Assembly: GCF_005434945.1 (NCBI RefSeq)
Contig: NZ_SKCH01000003.1
Coordinates: 272,013 to 336,012 of the forward strand
Length of the DNA stretch: 64,000 bases
Reading direction: 5' to 3'
From: Prescottella subtropica
GTDB lineage: Bacteria; Actinomycetota; Actinomycetes; Mycobacteriales; Mycobacteriaceae
The notes under the pieces were generated by a model. It saw nothing but the letters and a program-made list of their open reading frames with translations. It was not told the DNA's origin and did not search any database. Within the stretch, counting starts at the first letter, position 1. Each line of letters starts with the position of its first letter. Shown here in pieces: positions 1 through 9,734 of this stretch. Both the position numbers and the translations under genes were made by a program.

Positions 1-805
1 ACGCGGGCGTCCCGATCCGGTCGGACGCGAACAGGGTCTCGGTCCAGTACTGCCACGAGTCGGCGCGGGTGAGCACGAACCCGATCGCGCCGAACACCAC
101 GAAACTCACGCCCGTCGTCACCGCGGCCCGAACGTCCTTGCGGACCAGGAAGAACAGCACGAACACCGCGGGTGTGAGCTTGACGGCGGCCACGAACCCG
201 ATCAGCAGCCCCCGCGGCCACGGCGTCCGCTTCGGTAGGCAGTCGGCCGCCACGAACGCCATCAACAGAATGTTCACCTGCCCGTAGTCGAACGTGGACC
301 GCACCGGTTCGAGGGTGAACGCGATCGCCGTCGCGGCCAGCGCCGTCCACGCCAACGTCGTACGCACCCGCACCCCGATCGATGCGAGCGTGAGCACCAG
401 CGTCGCGAACAACGCCACCAGCGTCAACGCCGTCAGCACCACCCCGGCCGCGTTCAGCGAGATCATCGACATCGGCGAGAACACCACCGCCGCGAGCGGC
501 GGATACGTGAACGGCAGCGAATCCCCCGACGCCGTGTGCGGCAGCGATCCGTACAGCGGCCCGCCCTCGGCGAACAGGGCACCGCCGAGCCGGTACACGT
601 CCAGATCGATGCGGTAGTAGAAGCCGAGATCACGGATACCGGGGAACCCGATCAGGTGGTAGACCGCGCCGAACACCACACCTGCCCCGATCGCGATCCG
701 GGCCGCGACACCGATCGGCGACCGCCACCACGACGGGACGGCCGACTCGGAGAACGAGTCGACGTCGGACGATCGGTCGGCGGAGACGGGGGAGGGGGTG
801 CGCAC
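1..805 (-). CDS. Polyprenol-phosphate-mannose-dependent alpha-(1->2)-mannosyltransferase, GT87-like (3' end outside window)
   Basis: The reverse strand reads as a polytopic membrane protein with a hydrophilic N-terminus, then a hydrophobic segment and the luminal signature DLDVYRLGG followed by TYPPLAA and DYGQVNILLMAF. These are typical of GT-C/GT87 mannosyltransferases that take mannose from decaprenyl-phosphate-mannose on the outer face of the membrane. The family member at this place in M. tuberculosis, Rv2181, adds alpha-1,2 mannose branches to lipomannan and lipoarabinomannan. About 268 residues are present and the C-terminal part lies beyond position 1. The GTG at 805 is the best start seen, with a weak CAGGA ahead of it; another in-frame GTG lies further upstream but would run into the promoter of the divergent exoribonuclease gene. 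Confidence 0.8.
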   Translation of the reverse strand, partial: MRTPSPVSADRSSDVDSFSESAVPSWWRSPIGVAARIAIGAGVVFGAVYHLIGFPGIRDLGFYYRIDLDVYRLGGALFAEGGPLYGSLPHTASGDSLPFTYPPLAAVVFSPMSMISLNAAGVVLTALTLVALFATLVLTLASIGVRVRTTLAWTALAATAIAFTLEPVRSTFDYGQVNILLMAFVAADCLPKRTPWPRGLLIGFVAAVKLTPAVFVLFFLVRKDVRAAVTTGVSFVVFGAIGFVLTRADSWQYWTETLFASDRIGTPA

Positions 806-863
806 CGAACCATCCTGCCCCGAACCGGGGGTGCCGTGTCGAGTGACCCGGTGAGCGGGAGCA

Positions 864-869
864 TAGGCT
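864..869 (+). promoter_or_regulatory. -10 element TAGGCT, leaderless start of the exoribonuclease gene
   Basis: TAGGCT fits TANNNT and ends 6 bases before the GTG at 876. No Shine-Dalgarno sequence lies in between, so transcription probably begins at the start codon itself. Confidence 0.5.
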
Positions 870-875
870 CCCACG

Positions 876-1367
876 GTGCGTTACTTCTACGACTGCGAGT
901 TCATCGAGGACGGCCGCACCATCGAGCTCGTCTCGATCGGTGTGGTGTGCGAGGACGGCCGCGAGTTCTACGCCGTCTCCACCGAGTTCGATCCCGAACG
1001 AGCCGGACGCTGGGTGCGGCGCAACGTGCTGCCGAAGCTGCCGCCGCCGTCGTCGCCGCTGTGGAAGTCGCGGTCCCGGATCCGTGACGACCTGATGGCG
1101 TTCCTGATCCCGCGACCCGGCATCGAACCCGAACTGTGGGCGTGGGTCGCCGCCTACGACCACGTCGTCCTGTGCCAGCTGTGGGGGGCGATGACGGAGC
1201 TGCCGTCGAGCCTGCCCCGCTACACCCGCGAACTGCGCCAGCACTGGGAGTTCCACGGCTGCCCGCCGCTGCCGCCGGTCCCCGACGACGCCCACGACGC
1301 CCTCGCCGACGCCCGCCACAACCTCGCCAAGTTCGACGCGATCGAGGCGTTCCGACGGATGCGGTGA
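876..1367 (+). CDS. 3'-5' exoribonuclease, DEDDh family (Rv2179c-like)
   Basis: This 163-residue protein has the four acidic residues and the histidine of a DEDDh exonuclease: D6 and E8 in FYDCEF, D95 in AAYDHV, and H140 and D145 in DDAHDALADAR. The family hydrolyses RNA 3' ends using two metal ions, and the M. tuberculosis homologue at the same map position, Rv2179c, is a characterised exoribonuclease. The N-terminus MRYFYD agrees with that family, which supports the GTG at 876. It is transcribed away from the mannosyltransferase and is followed 90 bases later by aroG on the same strand. Function is firm at the family level; the natural RNA substrate cannot be read from the sequence. Confidence 0.88.
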   Translation: MRYFYDCEFIEDGRTIELVSIGVVCEDGREFYAVSTEFDPERAGRWVRRNVLPKLPPPSSPLWKSRSRIRDDLMAFLIPRPGIEPELWAWVAAYDHVVLCQLWGAMTELPSSLPRYTRELRQHWEFHGCPPLPPVPDDAHDALADARHNLAKFDAIEAFRRMR

Positions 1368-1436
1368 CCCGGCGGTGACCGGGATCACCCGACAGGTGAT
1401 CTCTGTGAACGGGAGCCTTCCCGGCCCCGATTGTGA

Positions 1437-2843
<1,407 letters not shown>

Positions 2844-2884
2844 CCCCGGGCTCCACCCGCCGGCGGGATACTCCTGCCGCATCA

Positions 2885-2933
2885 GCTGAAGGGTCCCTTC
2901 GTTCGCCTGAGGCGAACGAAGGGACCCTTCAGC
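2885..2933. terminator. Bidirectional hairpin terminator between aroG and pknL
   Basis: Bases 2885-2907 and 2911-2933 are perfect reverse complements, giving a 23-bp stem with the 3-base loop TGA. Each arm also contains its own small inverted repeat, GAAGGG-T-CCCTTC on the left and GAAGGG-A-CCCTTC on the right. It lies between two convergent genes and probably ends transcription from both sides. Confidence 0.85.
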
Positions 2934-2951
2934 CGTTCACTGGGGAGAAGA

Positions 2952-4949
2952 TCAGAGCAGCGACGTGAGCGTGACGGTGGTGCCGGGTGTGACGCGGGAG
3001 CCCGCGCTCGGGTCCTGGGAGACGATGAGGGAGCGGTCGGAGCTGATGATCTGCCGCACCTCGTAGGGCAGGCCGAGGCGGTCGAGTTCGTTCTTCGCGG
3101 AGCCGACGGAGCGGCCCAGCAGCGACGGCACCTTGATCGCGTTGGATACCTTCAGCGCGACGCTGGTGCCGGAGGTGACGCCGGTCCCGGCTGCCGGGTC
3201 GGTACCGATCGCGTCGCCGGCGTCGACGGAGGCGTCGAACACGAGTTGCACGTCCCGGACGGTGATCCCGACGTCGTCGAGGGCTTTGCGGGCCTTGTCC
3301 TCCGACATGCCGGACACGTCCGGGACGTCGACGGGCGGTGCGCCCTTGCTGCGGAGCATCCGGACCTGCGCGCCGACGGGCAGCATCGTGCCGGGGGCGG
3401 GGTCGAGGGCGGCGATCGCACCGACCGGGACGCGGGCACTGAACGTCTCCCCGCCGTCGACGGGGGCGAGCGTGCGTTCCCGCAGGCTCGCCTCGACGGC
3501 GGCGATGTCGCCGCGGCCGGTGACCTCGGGGACGGTGGGTCGGCCGAGCGAGATCAGCAGGTTCACCGACGATCCGCGGGGCACCTCCGCGCCGGCATCC
3601 GGGTCGGTGCCGATCACGGCGTCGGCCGCGACGGTGTCCGAGTACCGTCCGGCGGTGTCGACGCTCAACCCGGCCGCCTCGATGGTGGCGGTCGCGGTGG
3701 CCTTGTCCTGGCCGCCGATCGCCGGGATCGCGGCGTAGCGGCCCGAACCGAGCCACCAGCCGCCGAATCCGACGGCGGCCGCGAGCAGCACGACCACCAG
3801 CAGCCAGGTCACGACGGTGCGACGGGACCGTTGCAGGCGGGCCGACCCGACTCCGAAGGGTCGGGGGGACTCGGGGGCGGACTCGGACTCGGGTGTCGGA
3901 CGCGGCGTCACCGTCGTGACGACCTTGGTGTGCCGGACGCCGGAGCCGGGGTCGGGGGCCGCTGCGAGCACGGTCGTCGCGTCCCCGGGGGACACGGTGT
4001 CGGCGGCCGGTGCGGCAGTCGCCGGTCCGGCCGGTACCCGTGTGGTCGCGGCTGTGGGTGCCGTGGCGGGGGATGCCGCGGCGGGGGGAGTGGCACGCCG
4101 TGGCGACGGCACCCGGTACTCGGGTAGCCGCAACCGGGTGCCGACGGAGCGCAGTTCGGCTGCCATGGCACCGGCGTCGGTGAACCGTCGGTCGGGGTCG
4201 CGTTCGGTGGCGCGGACGACGAGTTCGTCGAACGCGGGCGGCACCCCGTCGATGATGCTGCTCGGTTCCGGGACGTCGTTGTCGATGCGCTGGTAGGCGA
4301 TGGACAGCGAGGTGTCACCGGTGAACGGGGTGGAACCGGTGAGCATCTCGAACAGCAGCACGCCGGCGGCGTACACGTCGCTGCGCGCGTCGGCGGTGCC
4401 GGTGGTGACCTGTTCGGGGGACAGGTACTGGGCGGTGCCCAGAATGACGCTGCGGGAGGTCGCGTTGGATGCGGCGATCGCCCGCACCAGTCCGAAGTCG
4501 GCGATCTTGACGTCGCCGGCGTGGGAGATCAGCACGTTCTCGGGTTTGATGTCGCGGTGCACGAGCCCGGCCCGGTGCGCGACGGCGAGCGCCTCGAGGA
4601 CGGGACGGGCCACCGCGGCCGCGGCGTGCGGCGGCATGGGGCCGCGTTCACGGAGCAGTTCGCGCAGGGTGCCGCCCTCGACGAGTTCCATCACCAGGAA
4701 CACGTGTTCTCCGTCACTGCCCTGGTCGTGTACCCCGACCAGGCCGGGATGCGCGAGCCGGGCGACGGCGCGGGCCTCGAACTCGAAGCGGGCGAGGAAC
4801 TGGGGGTCCGCAGCGAACTGTGGATCCATCACCTTGATCGCGACCGGGCGGTCCAACCGCAGGTCCACGCCGCGGTACACGGTGGACATGCCGCCGCGCG
4901 CGATGGGCGCATCGATGCGATAGCGCCGTTCGAGCACCACACCGATCAA
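2952..4949 (-). CDS. pknL: Membrane Ser/Thr protein kinase PknL with four C-terminal PASTA repeats
   Basis: From the N-terminus this has a Hanks-type kinase domain (about residues 5-270) with the catalytic lysine in VAIKVMD, HRDIKPEN and the DFG triad near residue 152. A Pro/Ala/Thr-rich linker follows, then one transmembrane helix near residues 380-400 and about 260 extracellular residues that read as four PASTA repeats. PASTA domains sense peptidoglycan fragments or lipid II in related kinases. The M. tuberculosis PknL ends soon after its membrane helix, so this is the longer form. I chose TTG at 4949 because GGAGGT lies 6 bases upstream; a TTG at 4970 is also in frame and would put that ribosome site inside the gene. 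It is divergent from the gene for its presumed DNA-binding substrate. Confidence 0.93.
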   Translation of the reverse strand: MIGVVLERRYRIDAPIARGGMSTVYRGVDLRLDRPVAIKVMDPQFAADPQFLARFEFEARAVARLAHPGLVGVHDQGSDGEHVFLVMELVEGGTLRELLRERGPMPPHAAAAVARPVLEALAVAHRAGLVHRDIKPENVLISHAGDVKIADFGLVRAIAASNATSRSVILGTAQYLSPEQVTTGTADARSDVYAAGVLLFEMLTGSTPFTGDTSLSIAYQRIDNDVPEPSSIIDGVPPAFDELVVRATERDPDRRFTDAGAMAAELRSVGTRLRLPEYRVPSPRRATPPAAASPATAPTAATTRVPAGPATAAPAADTVSPGDATTVLAAAPDPGSGVRHTKVVTTVTPRPTPESESAPESPRPFGVGSARLQRSRRTVVTWLLVVVLLAAAVGFGGWWLGSGRYAAIPAIGGQDKATATATIEAAGLSVDTAGRYSDTVAADAVIGTDPDAGAEVPRGSSVNLLISLGRPTVPEVTGRGDIAAVEASLRERTLAPVDGGETFSARVPVGAIAALDPAPGTMLPVGAQVRMLRSKGAPPVDVPDVSGMSEDKARKALDDVGITVRDVQLVFDASVDAGDAIGTDPAAGTGVTSGTSVALKVSNAIKVPSLLGRSVGSAKNELDRLGLPYEVRQIISSDRSLIVSQDPSAGSRVTPGTTVTLTSLL

Positions 4950-5089
4950 CCCTCGACCTCCTGGATTCAAGCCCGAGCCCCTCGCCTTGCCGATACAGAT
5001 TCCCCCCGATCGTAGTCAGCCGGACACTCCGGCCCCGATTCCGTGACGGGGAGACGACGGCGGTGGTCGAGGACCGTCCCCCGACCCGA

Positions 5090-5095
5090 TAACGT
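5090..5095 (+). promoter_or_regulatory. -10 element TAACGT, leaderless start of the Rv2175c-like gene
   Basis: TAACGT ends 7 bases before the GTG at 5103, and no ribosome-binding sequence is present between them. Confidence 0.45.
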
Positions 5096-5102
5096 AACGG
5101 GA

Positions 5103-5471
5103 GTGAGTGCACTCCCTTACTGCGATGACGTGTTGGACCGGTCGATCCCGCTGCTGCAGCTGCCGGACGTGTCGAAGTGGATGGGTATCCCGATCACCGG
5201 CGTCCACCAGTTGCTGCGTGACCACCGCCTGATCGCGGTCAAGCGGGACCGGGTCCCCGGCGTCCCGGAGGCCTTCTTCGGTGAGGACGGGCAGCCGGCC
5301 CGGTTGCTGTCCGGTCTGATCATGGTGCTGAGCGACGGCGGCTACTCCGACGAGGAGATCCTGAGCTGGCTGTTCACCGCCGACGAGTCCCTGCCGGGCA
5401 CCCCGATCGACGCGATGCACGGGGACCTGGCCCGCGAGGTGATCCGCCGCGCCCAGTCGATGGCGTTCTGA
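5103..5471 (+). CDS. Rv2175c-family DNA-binding protein
   Basis: This 122-residue protein matches the actinobacterial family of Rv2175c. It has an N-terminal helix-turn-helix region (LPDVSKWMGIPITGVHQLLR), a short basic wing (LIAVKRDRV) and a conserved C-terminal half with the GGYSDEEILSWLF and AREVIRRAQ motifs. In M. tuberculosis the protein binds DNA and is phosphorylated by PknL, and here too it sits head to head with pknL, which supports the same pairing. An in-frame GTG at 5043 would add 20 low-complexity residues; the leaderless GTG at 5103 fits better. Its target genes are unknown from sequence. Confidence 0.85.
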   Translation: MSALPYCDDVLDRSIPLLQLPDVSKWMGIPITGVHQLLRDHRLIAVKRDRVPGVPEAFFGEDGQPARLLSGLIMVLSDGGYSDEEILSWLFTADESLPGTPIDAMHGDLAREVIRRAQSMAF

Positions 5472-5490
5472 CAGACGATTCCACCGGACG

Positions 5491-6414
5491 CTATCCCGCG
5501 CCGACGACCGTCCGCACGAGCAGCGGTGCTGCCACGGCGAGGCGGCGTCGGCGCGGCACGGCCACCCGCCGGTCGAGGACCCGGAACCCGCTGTCCTCGA
5601 TCTCGTCGAGGATCCCGCGGTACAGGACGAACGCGGCCCGCAGTCCCGGCCGGACCCGCGGCTCGAGCAGTTCGAGTCCCGGTTCGGCGCGGCGGTAGAC
5701 GCCGCGGGTGACCGCGACGACGTGCGCCAGTGCGCGGCGCACTCGCGGCTCCGACACCCCGGTGGCGCGGCAGTGCCGCAGCAGGTCCGCGTCGACCCCG
5801 AACGCTGCCAACTCGTCGGCCGGGAGGTACACCCGGCCGCGGTCCAGGTCCTCGCCGACGTCGCGGAGGAAATTGGTGAGCTGGAACGCTTCCCCCAACG
5901 CCGCCGCGTACGGTGCGGCCTCCGCGACGGGGACGGTGGTGCCGAGGACCGGCAGCATCTGCAGCCCGATCACCGCCGCCGAGCCGTACATGTACTGCTG
6001 CAGCGCCGGCATGTCCGGGTAGGTCGCGCGGAACGCCGGGGTCCCCGGCACGTCCATCCGCATCGACGCGAGGAACGCCCGGAAGAGGTCGACATCGATC
6101 CCGTACCGGTCGATCGTGTCGGCGAGTGCCGCCAGGATCGGTCCGGTGCCCGGATCGTCCACCGGCCGGCCGGTCACCGCGGCGTCGAACAGGTCCTCGA
6201 TCCGGTCGAGCGCGGCCGACTGCCCGCCGTCGGGTGCGACGTCCACGATGTCGTCGACGGTGCGCGCGAACCCGTACAGGGCGTGCACCGCGGACCGGTG
6301 CTCGCGCGGCAGCAGTCGCGTCGCCAGGTAGTAGGTGCGGCCGTGCTCGGCGGCGATCCGGCGGCACCGCTCGTACGCCGACGCGAGATCGCCGGCCGGA
6401 CGGGGACCGGTCAC
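5491..6414 (-). CDS. crtB: Phytoene synthase
   Basis: The 307-residue product has the two Asp-rich motifs of the squalene/phytoene synthase family, DDIVD at residues 54-58 and DVGEDLDRGRVYLP in the middle, plus FQLTNFLRD. It joins two geranylgeranyl diphosphate molecules head to head to give phytoene, the first step specific to carotenoids. The GTG start overlaps the TGA stop of mptA by 4 bases, so it is probably the last gene of a crtE-crtI-mptA-crtB transcript and is translated by coupling. It converges on the Rv2175c-like gene with a 19-base gap and no obvious terminator. Confidence 0.93.
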   Translation of the reverse strand: MTGPRPAGDLASAYERCRRIAAEHGRTYYLATRLLPREHRSAVHALYGFARTVDDIVDVAPDGGQSAALDRIEDLFDAAVTGRPVDDPGTGPILAALADTIDRYGIDVDLFRAFLASMRMDVPGTPAFRATYPDMPALQQYMYGSAAVIGLQMLPVLGTTVPVAEAAPYAAALGEAFQLTNFLRDVGEDLDRGRVYLPADELAAFGVDADLLRHCRATGVSEPRVRRALAHVVAVTRGVYRRAEPGLELLEPRVRPGLRAAFVLYRGILDEIEDSGFRVLDRRVAVPRRRRLAVAAPLLVRTVVGAG

Positions 6415-8039
6415 AGCGGCGACGAGGCCCGTTCCGGTAGCGGTGCCGGTGCCGGTGTCGTCTCGGTGTCGGCGACCGCCGCGCGGGTCGGATCGGACAC
6501 TGCCCGCAGTCGTAGGGGATCGACGGTGGTGAGCGAGACGGCGGCGACGACCGCGGCGAACGTGGCGAGCGCGACGTGGAGGAACGTGTACAGGCCGATC
6601 GACCCGTCCGGCTGGAACACCAGCATCAGCCACGTCGACAGGCCGACGAGGATCTGCAGGGTCCGCGTCGACGTCGAGAAACCGGCCGCGATCGCGAGCG
6701 GCCACGAGTAGTACCAGGGCAGGGCGGCCGGCGACAGGACCACGATCGCCACCAGGGCGACGAGGATACCCATCACCGCGTCCCGCTCGGTCGTGCGGAA
6801 CCGCCACCAGATCCACACCAGCAGGCCCGCGAGCGCGACTGCCGAGATCGTGCGGGTCACCTCGAGGACCGGGGCCAGCCGCAGACCGGTGAACCAGCCG
6901 GTGCCGACCGTGACGACGTGCGCCATGATCGTCGGCAGCGACAGCCAGTTGATGATCTTCGCGGAGCCGGACAGGGCCGTCAGCCAGCCGAGTCCCACCC
7001 CGGCGATCGCCGACGCGGCCGCGAAGATCGCCGCGAACACCGCGACACCGGTGCCGGCGGTGCGGACGAACGCCGCCCACGGGGTGGCCGGTTCGCGGCC
7101 CTCGGCGAGCGCGCGGTCGCGTTCGTGGATCATCCAGATCCACACGATGAACGGCAGCGCGATCCCGGCCATCGCCTTCACCGCGACACCGAGCGCGATG
7201 ACCGCGACCGCGGCGACATGCCTGCGGTCGAGTGCGAGCGTGATACCGGCGACCATGAGGCCGACCATGAGCAGTTCGTTGTGGACGCCGCCGATCAGGT
7301 GGATCAGCACCAACGGATTGAGCACCGCGAGCCACACCGCGATCGTCGGATTGCCGCCGAGTTGCCGGGCGAGCCGCGGCAGCGCCCACATCATGAGCGC
7401 CAGACCGGGCAGGAACACCAGGCGCAGCAGCATCGTGCCCGCGACCACGTTGTCCCCGGTGATCGCCGTGATGCCCTGGCCGAGGAGCAGCGACACCGGA
7501 CCGTACGGTGCGGTCGTCGTCGTCCACACGTTGGAGACGTTGTCGAGCAGCAGGCCCGGGTTGACGACCGGGCCGACCGCGTACGGGTCGAAGCCGTCCC
7601 GTAGCAGCGCGCCCTGCGCCAGATAGGAGTAGGCGTCCCGGCTGAACATGGGGACGGCCAGCAGCATCGGGGCGGTCCACACCGGCACCGTCCACAGCAC
7701 GCCCCGCAGTCCGACATCACCACGGAGTGCGATGCGGCCCAAGCGGACCCATGCCGCGATCATCGCCAGCACGCCCGCCCACACGACGATCGTGGACAGT
7801 GCGTAGCCGTGCCCGAACCGCAGCCACGACAGGCGCCAGTCCTCGAGCAGGGGGTCGTGGCGCCGGACGCTGCCGGCACCGAACCCGCCGAACGTGATCA
7901 TGATCGCGCCGAGGAAGCCGAGCAGCGACGCGTGTCCGGCGGGGGTGCGCAGGTAGTCGGCGCTCACCCGCAGCCGGGACCGCGGACCCGCCGCAGTGTC
8001 GATGGAGGTGGCGTCGACGGACGCGGAAGGGGCCGACAT
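6411..8039 (-). CDS. mptA: Alpha-(1->6)-mannopyranosyltransferase, MptA family (GT-C)
   Basis: This 542-residue protein has about a dozen hydrophobic segments and an acidic residue in the first outer loop region SRDAYSYLAQGALL, as expected for a GT-C transferase using polyprenyl-phosphate-mannose. Other family features are GFDPYAVGP, APYGPVSLLLGQ and GGVHNELLM. The family extends the alpha-1,6 mannan backbone of lipomannan and lipoarabinomannan at the membrane; M. tuberculosis MptA (Rv2174) occupies the same neighbourhood. ATG at 8039 is preceded by GGGGGAGGA about 10 bases away. It lies between crtI and crtB, which is odd because it has no role in carotenoid synthesis; shared transcription may just reflect cell-envelope co-regulation. 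Confidence 0.88.
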   Translation of the reverse strand: MSAPSASVDATSIDTAAGPRSRLRVSADYLRTPAGHASLLGFLGAIMITFGGFGAGSVRRHDPLLEDWRLSWLRFGHGYALSTIVVWAGVLAMIAAWVRLGRIALRGDVGLRGVLWTVPVWTAPMLLAVPMFSRDAYSYLAQGALLRDGFDPYAVGPVVNPGLLLDNVSNVWTTTTAPYGPVSLLLGQGITAITGDNVVAGTMLLRLVFLPGLALMMWALPRLARQLGGNPTIAVWLAVLNPLVLIHLIGGVHNELLMVGLMVAGITLALDRRHVAAVAVIALGVAVKAMAGIALPFIVWIWMIHERDRALAEGREPATPWAAFVRTAGTGVAVFAAIFAAASAIAGVGLGWLTALSGSAKIINWLSLPTIMAHVVTVGTGWFTGLRLAPVLEVTRTISAVALAGLLVWIWWRFRTTERDAVMGILVALVAIVVLSPAALPWYYSWPLAIAAGFSTSTRTLQILVGLSTWLMLVFQPDGSIGLYTFLHVALATFAAVVAAVSLTTVDPLRLRAVSDPTRAAVADTETTPAPAPLPERASSPL

Positions 8040-8077
8040 GGGTGCAGGTTCCTCCCCCGGAAGGATCGTTCGACGGT

Positions 8078-8103
8078 GACCGACGGTGTCGAAACCGTCG
8101 GTC
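8078..8103 (-). terminator. 10-bp hairpin between crtI and mptA
   Basis: GACCGACGGT at 8078-8087 pairs perfectly with ACCGTCGGTC at 8094-8103 around a 6-base loop. There is no T-run after it on the minus strand, so it may be a weak terminator or an mRNA processing or stability element rather than a full stop. Confidence 0.45.
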
Positions 8104-8124
8104 GGCACGGGACGAAGTGACAGT

Positions 8125-9729
8125 TTAGTGTGTCGCCGGCGAATGTTCGGCAAAGCCCTGCCTCGGGATCGGACGTTCCGGCGCCGGGTGCAGTGTCCCG
8201 GCGATGCGCTGTGCGGCCAGTTTCCCGGACACGAGCACCGTCGGAACCCCCACCCCCGGCGTGGTACCGGACCCCGCCAACACCACGTTCGTCGCACGTG
8301 AGGCCATGTTCCGGCGCCGGAACGGGCCGGTCTGCCGGAACACGTGCGCCGGCGCGAACGGGCTGCCGGCGGCCATGCCGCGCTGCACCCACGTGTCCGG
8401 GGTGTCGATGTGATCGACGAGATAGTCGCCGGTGATGCCGTGGTAGCCGCGCGCCTCGAGGGTCTGCAGCAGTTCCCGGCGGTACACGTCGGCCAGCACC
8501 GGCCAGTCCAGCGGTGCACTGTCCAGGTTCGGGCACGGCGCGAGCACCGACAGCGGTTCGTGGTCGACACCGTCGCGGACGACCGTCAGACCGGGGTCGG
8601 TGACGGCCGGCCGGGTGATCAGCAGGGACGGATCGCTCATCAACCGGCCCCGGCCGCGGGGCGCGGTGATCTCGGCGAACGTGCGCTCCCACGCGCCGCC
8701 GAAGTCGATGGTGTGGTGGTGCGCCGCCCCCCACCGCGCCGCCGTCGCCCGCGGCACCGTGCCGTGCAGCACCACCGCGGACGGGGAGATCCGCAGCCGC
8801 CGCGGCCGCCGGGTCGCCAGCAACCGGTCGACGACCGGCAGGTCCGGGGTCAGCACCAGGGCGTCGCATTCGAACACGCGGCCGTCGGCGGTGTGCACCG
8901 CCCGGGCCCGCGCACCGGGTCGCGTGGGGTCCCGGTCGATCCGGACCACGTCGGCGCCGAAATGCAGGTGCCCGCCGGCCGCGGTGAACGCGTCGGCCAG
9001 CGACGCCGCGATCGTGTGCATGCCGCCCTCCGGGAACGACACCCCCATCGACGTGTCCATGTGCGCGATCGCGCCGTACACGGCGAGCGCCTTCGCCGGC
9101 GCGACCCCCGCGTACAGGGCCTGGAACGTGAACACGCGGCGCAGGCGGGGATCGGTGATCCGGCGGGCCACCTGGTGGCCGAGCCGTCCGAACCCGCCCG
9201 CCGCGGCGAGCCGCGCCAGATCCGTCGCCGACTTCCGGGTCGACAGCAGATCCAGCGGCGAATCGAAGTTCGCGTCGATGAACGTGTCGAACTCGGCGTC
9301 GAACACCCGGGCCAGCCAGCGGCGCAGATTCCGGTACCGACGGGCCTCGTCGGGGCCGCACACCCGGGTGACCTCCGCCGCCATCCGGTCCGGATCGGAG
9401 TGCACGTCGATCGTGGAGCCGTCCGCGAACCGGGCGTGATATGCCGGTTCGAGCCGGTGCAGGCGCAGCGGTGGTGTCGTCGACGCGCCGTCCGCGCCGA
9501 CCGCTGCGAGCGCGTCGTGCACCAACTCCGGCATGGTCAGCACCGTCGCGCCGTTGTCGATCGTGTAGCCGTCGCCGTCGTACGCGCCCACCCGGCCGCC
9601 GGGCCGGTCGTCGCGTTCGAGGATCGTCACGTCCCGTCCGGTGCCCCGCAGATGCAGTGCCGCGGACAGTCCCGCCAACCCGGCTCCGACGACCACGACC
9701 CGGTCGGTCGCGCCCCGCACGCTCCGCAC
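8125..9729 (-). CDS. crtI: Phytoene desaturase (CrtI type)
   Basis: The 534-residue protein begins with an FAD-binding dinucleotide fold (VVVGAGLAGLSAALHL, then ERDDRPGGR) and ends with the carotenoid-desaturase C-terminal signature GSGTTPGVGVPTVLVSG. CrtI enzymes carry out successive desaturations of phytoene to lycopene in the membrane. The start is a GTG 5 bases after the crtE-like stop, and a second GTG lies 9 bases further on. No clear ribosome site is visible, so coupling to the upstream gene is likely. It belongs to the minus-strand set with crtE, mptA and crtB. Confidence 0.92.
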   Translation of the reverse strand: MRSVRGATDRVVVVGAGLAGLSAALHLRGTGRDVTILERDDRPGGRVGAYDGDGYTIDNGATVLTMPELVHDALAAVGADGASTTPPLRLHRLEPAYHARFADGSTIDVHSDPDRMAAEVTRVCGPDEARRYRNLRRWLARVFDAEFDTFIDANFDSPLDLLSTRKSATDLARLAAAGGFGRLGHQVARRITDPRLRRVFTFQALYAGVAPAKALAVYGAIAHMDTSMGVSFPEGGMHTIAASLADAFTAAGGHLHFGADVVRIDRDPTRPGARARAVHTADGRVFECDALVLTPDLPVVDRLLATRRPRRLRISPSAVVLHGTVPRATAARWGAAHHHTIDFGGAWERTFAEITAPRGRGRLMSDPSLLITRPAVTDPGLTVVRDGVDHEPLSVLAPCPNLDSAPLDWPVLADVYRRELLQTLEARGYHGITGDYLVDHIDTPDTWVQRGMAAGSPFAPAHVFRQTGPFRRRNMASRATNVVLAGSGTTPGVGVPTVLVSGKLAAQRIAGTLHPAPERPIPRQGFAEHSPATH

Positions 9730-9734
9730 GGCGG

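Noticed and set aside
4950..4970. TTG at 4970 as the pknL start
   Set aside because: It would place the strong GGAGGT ribosome site inside the gene; TTG at 4949 fits it and the family N-terminus.
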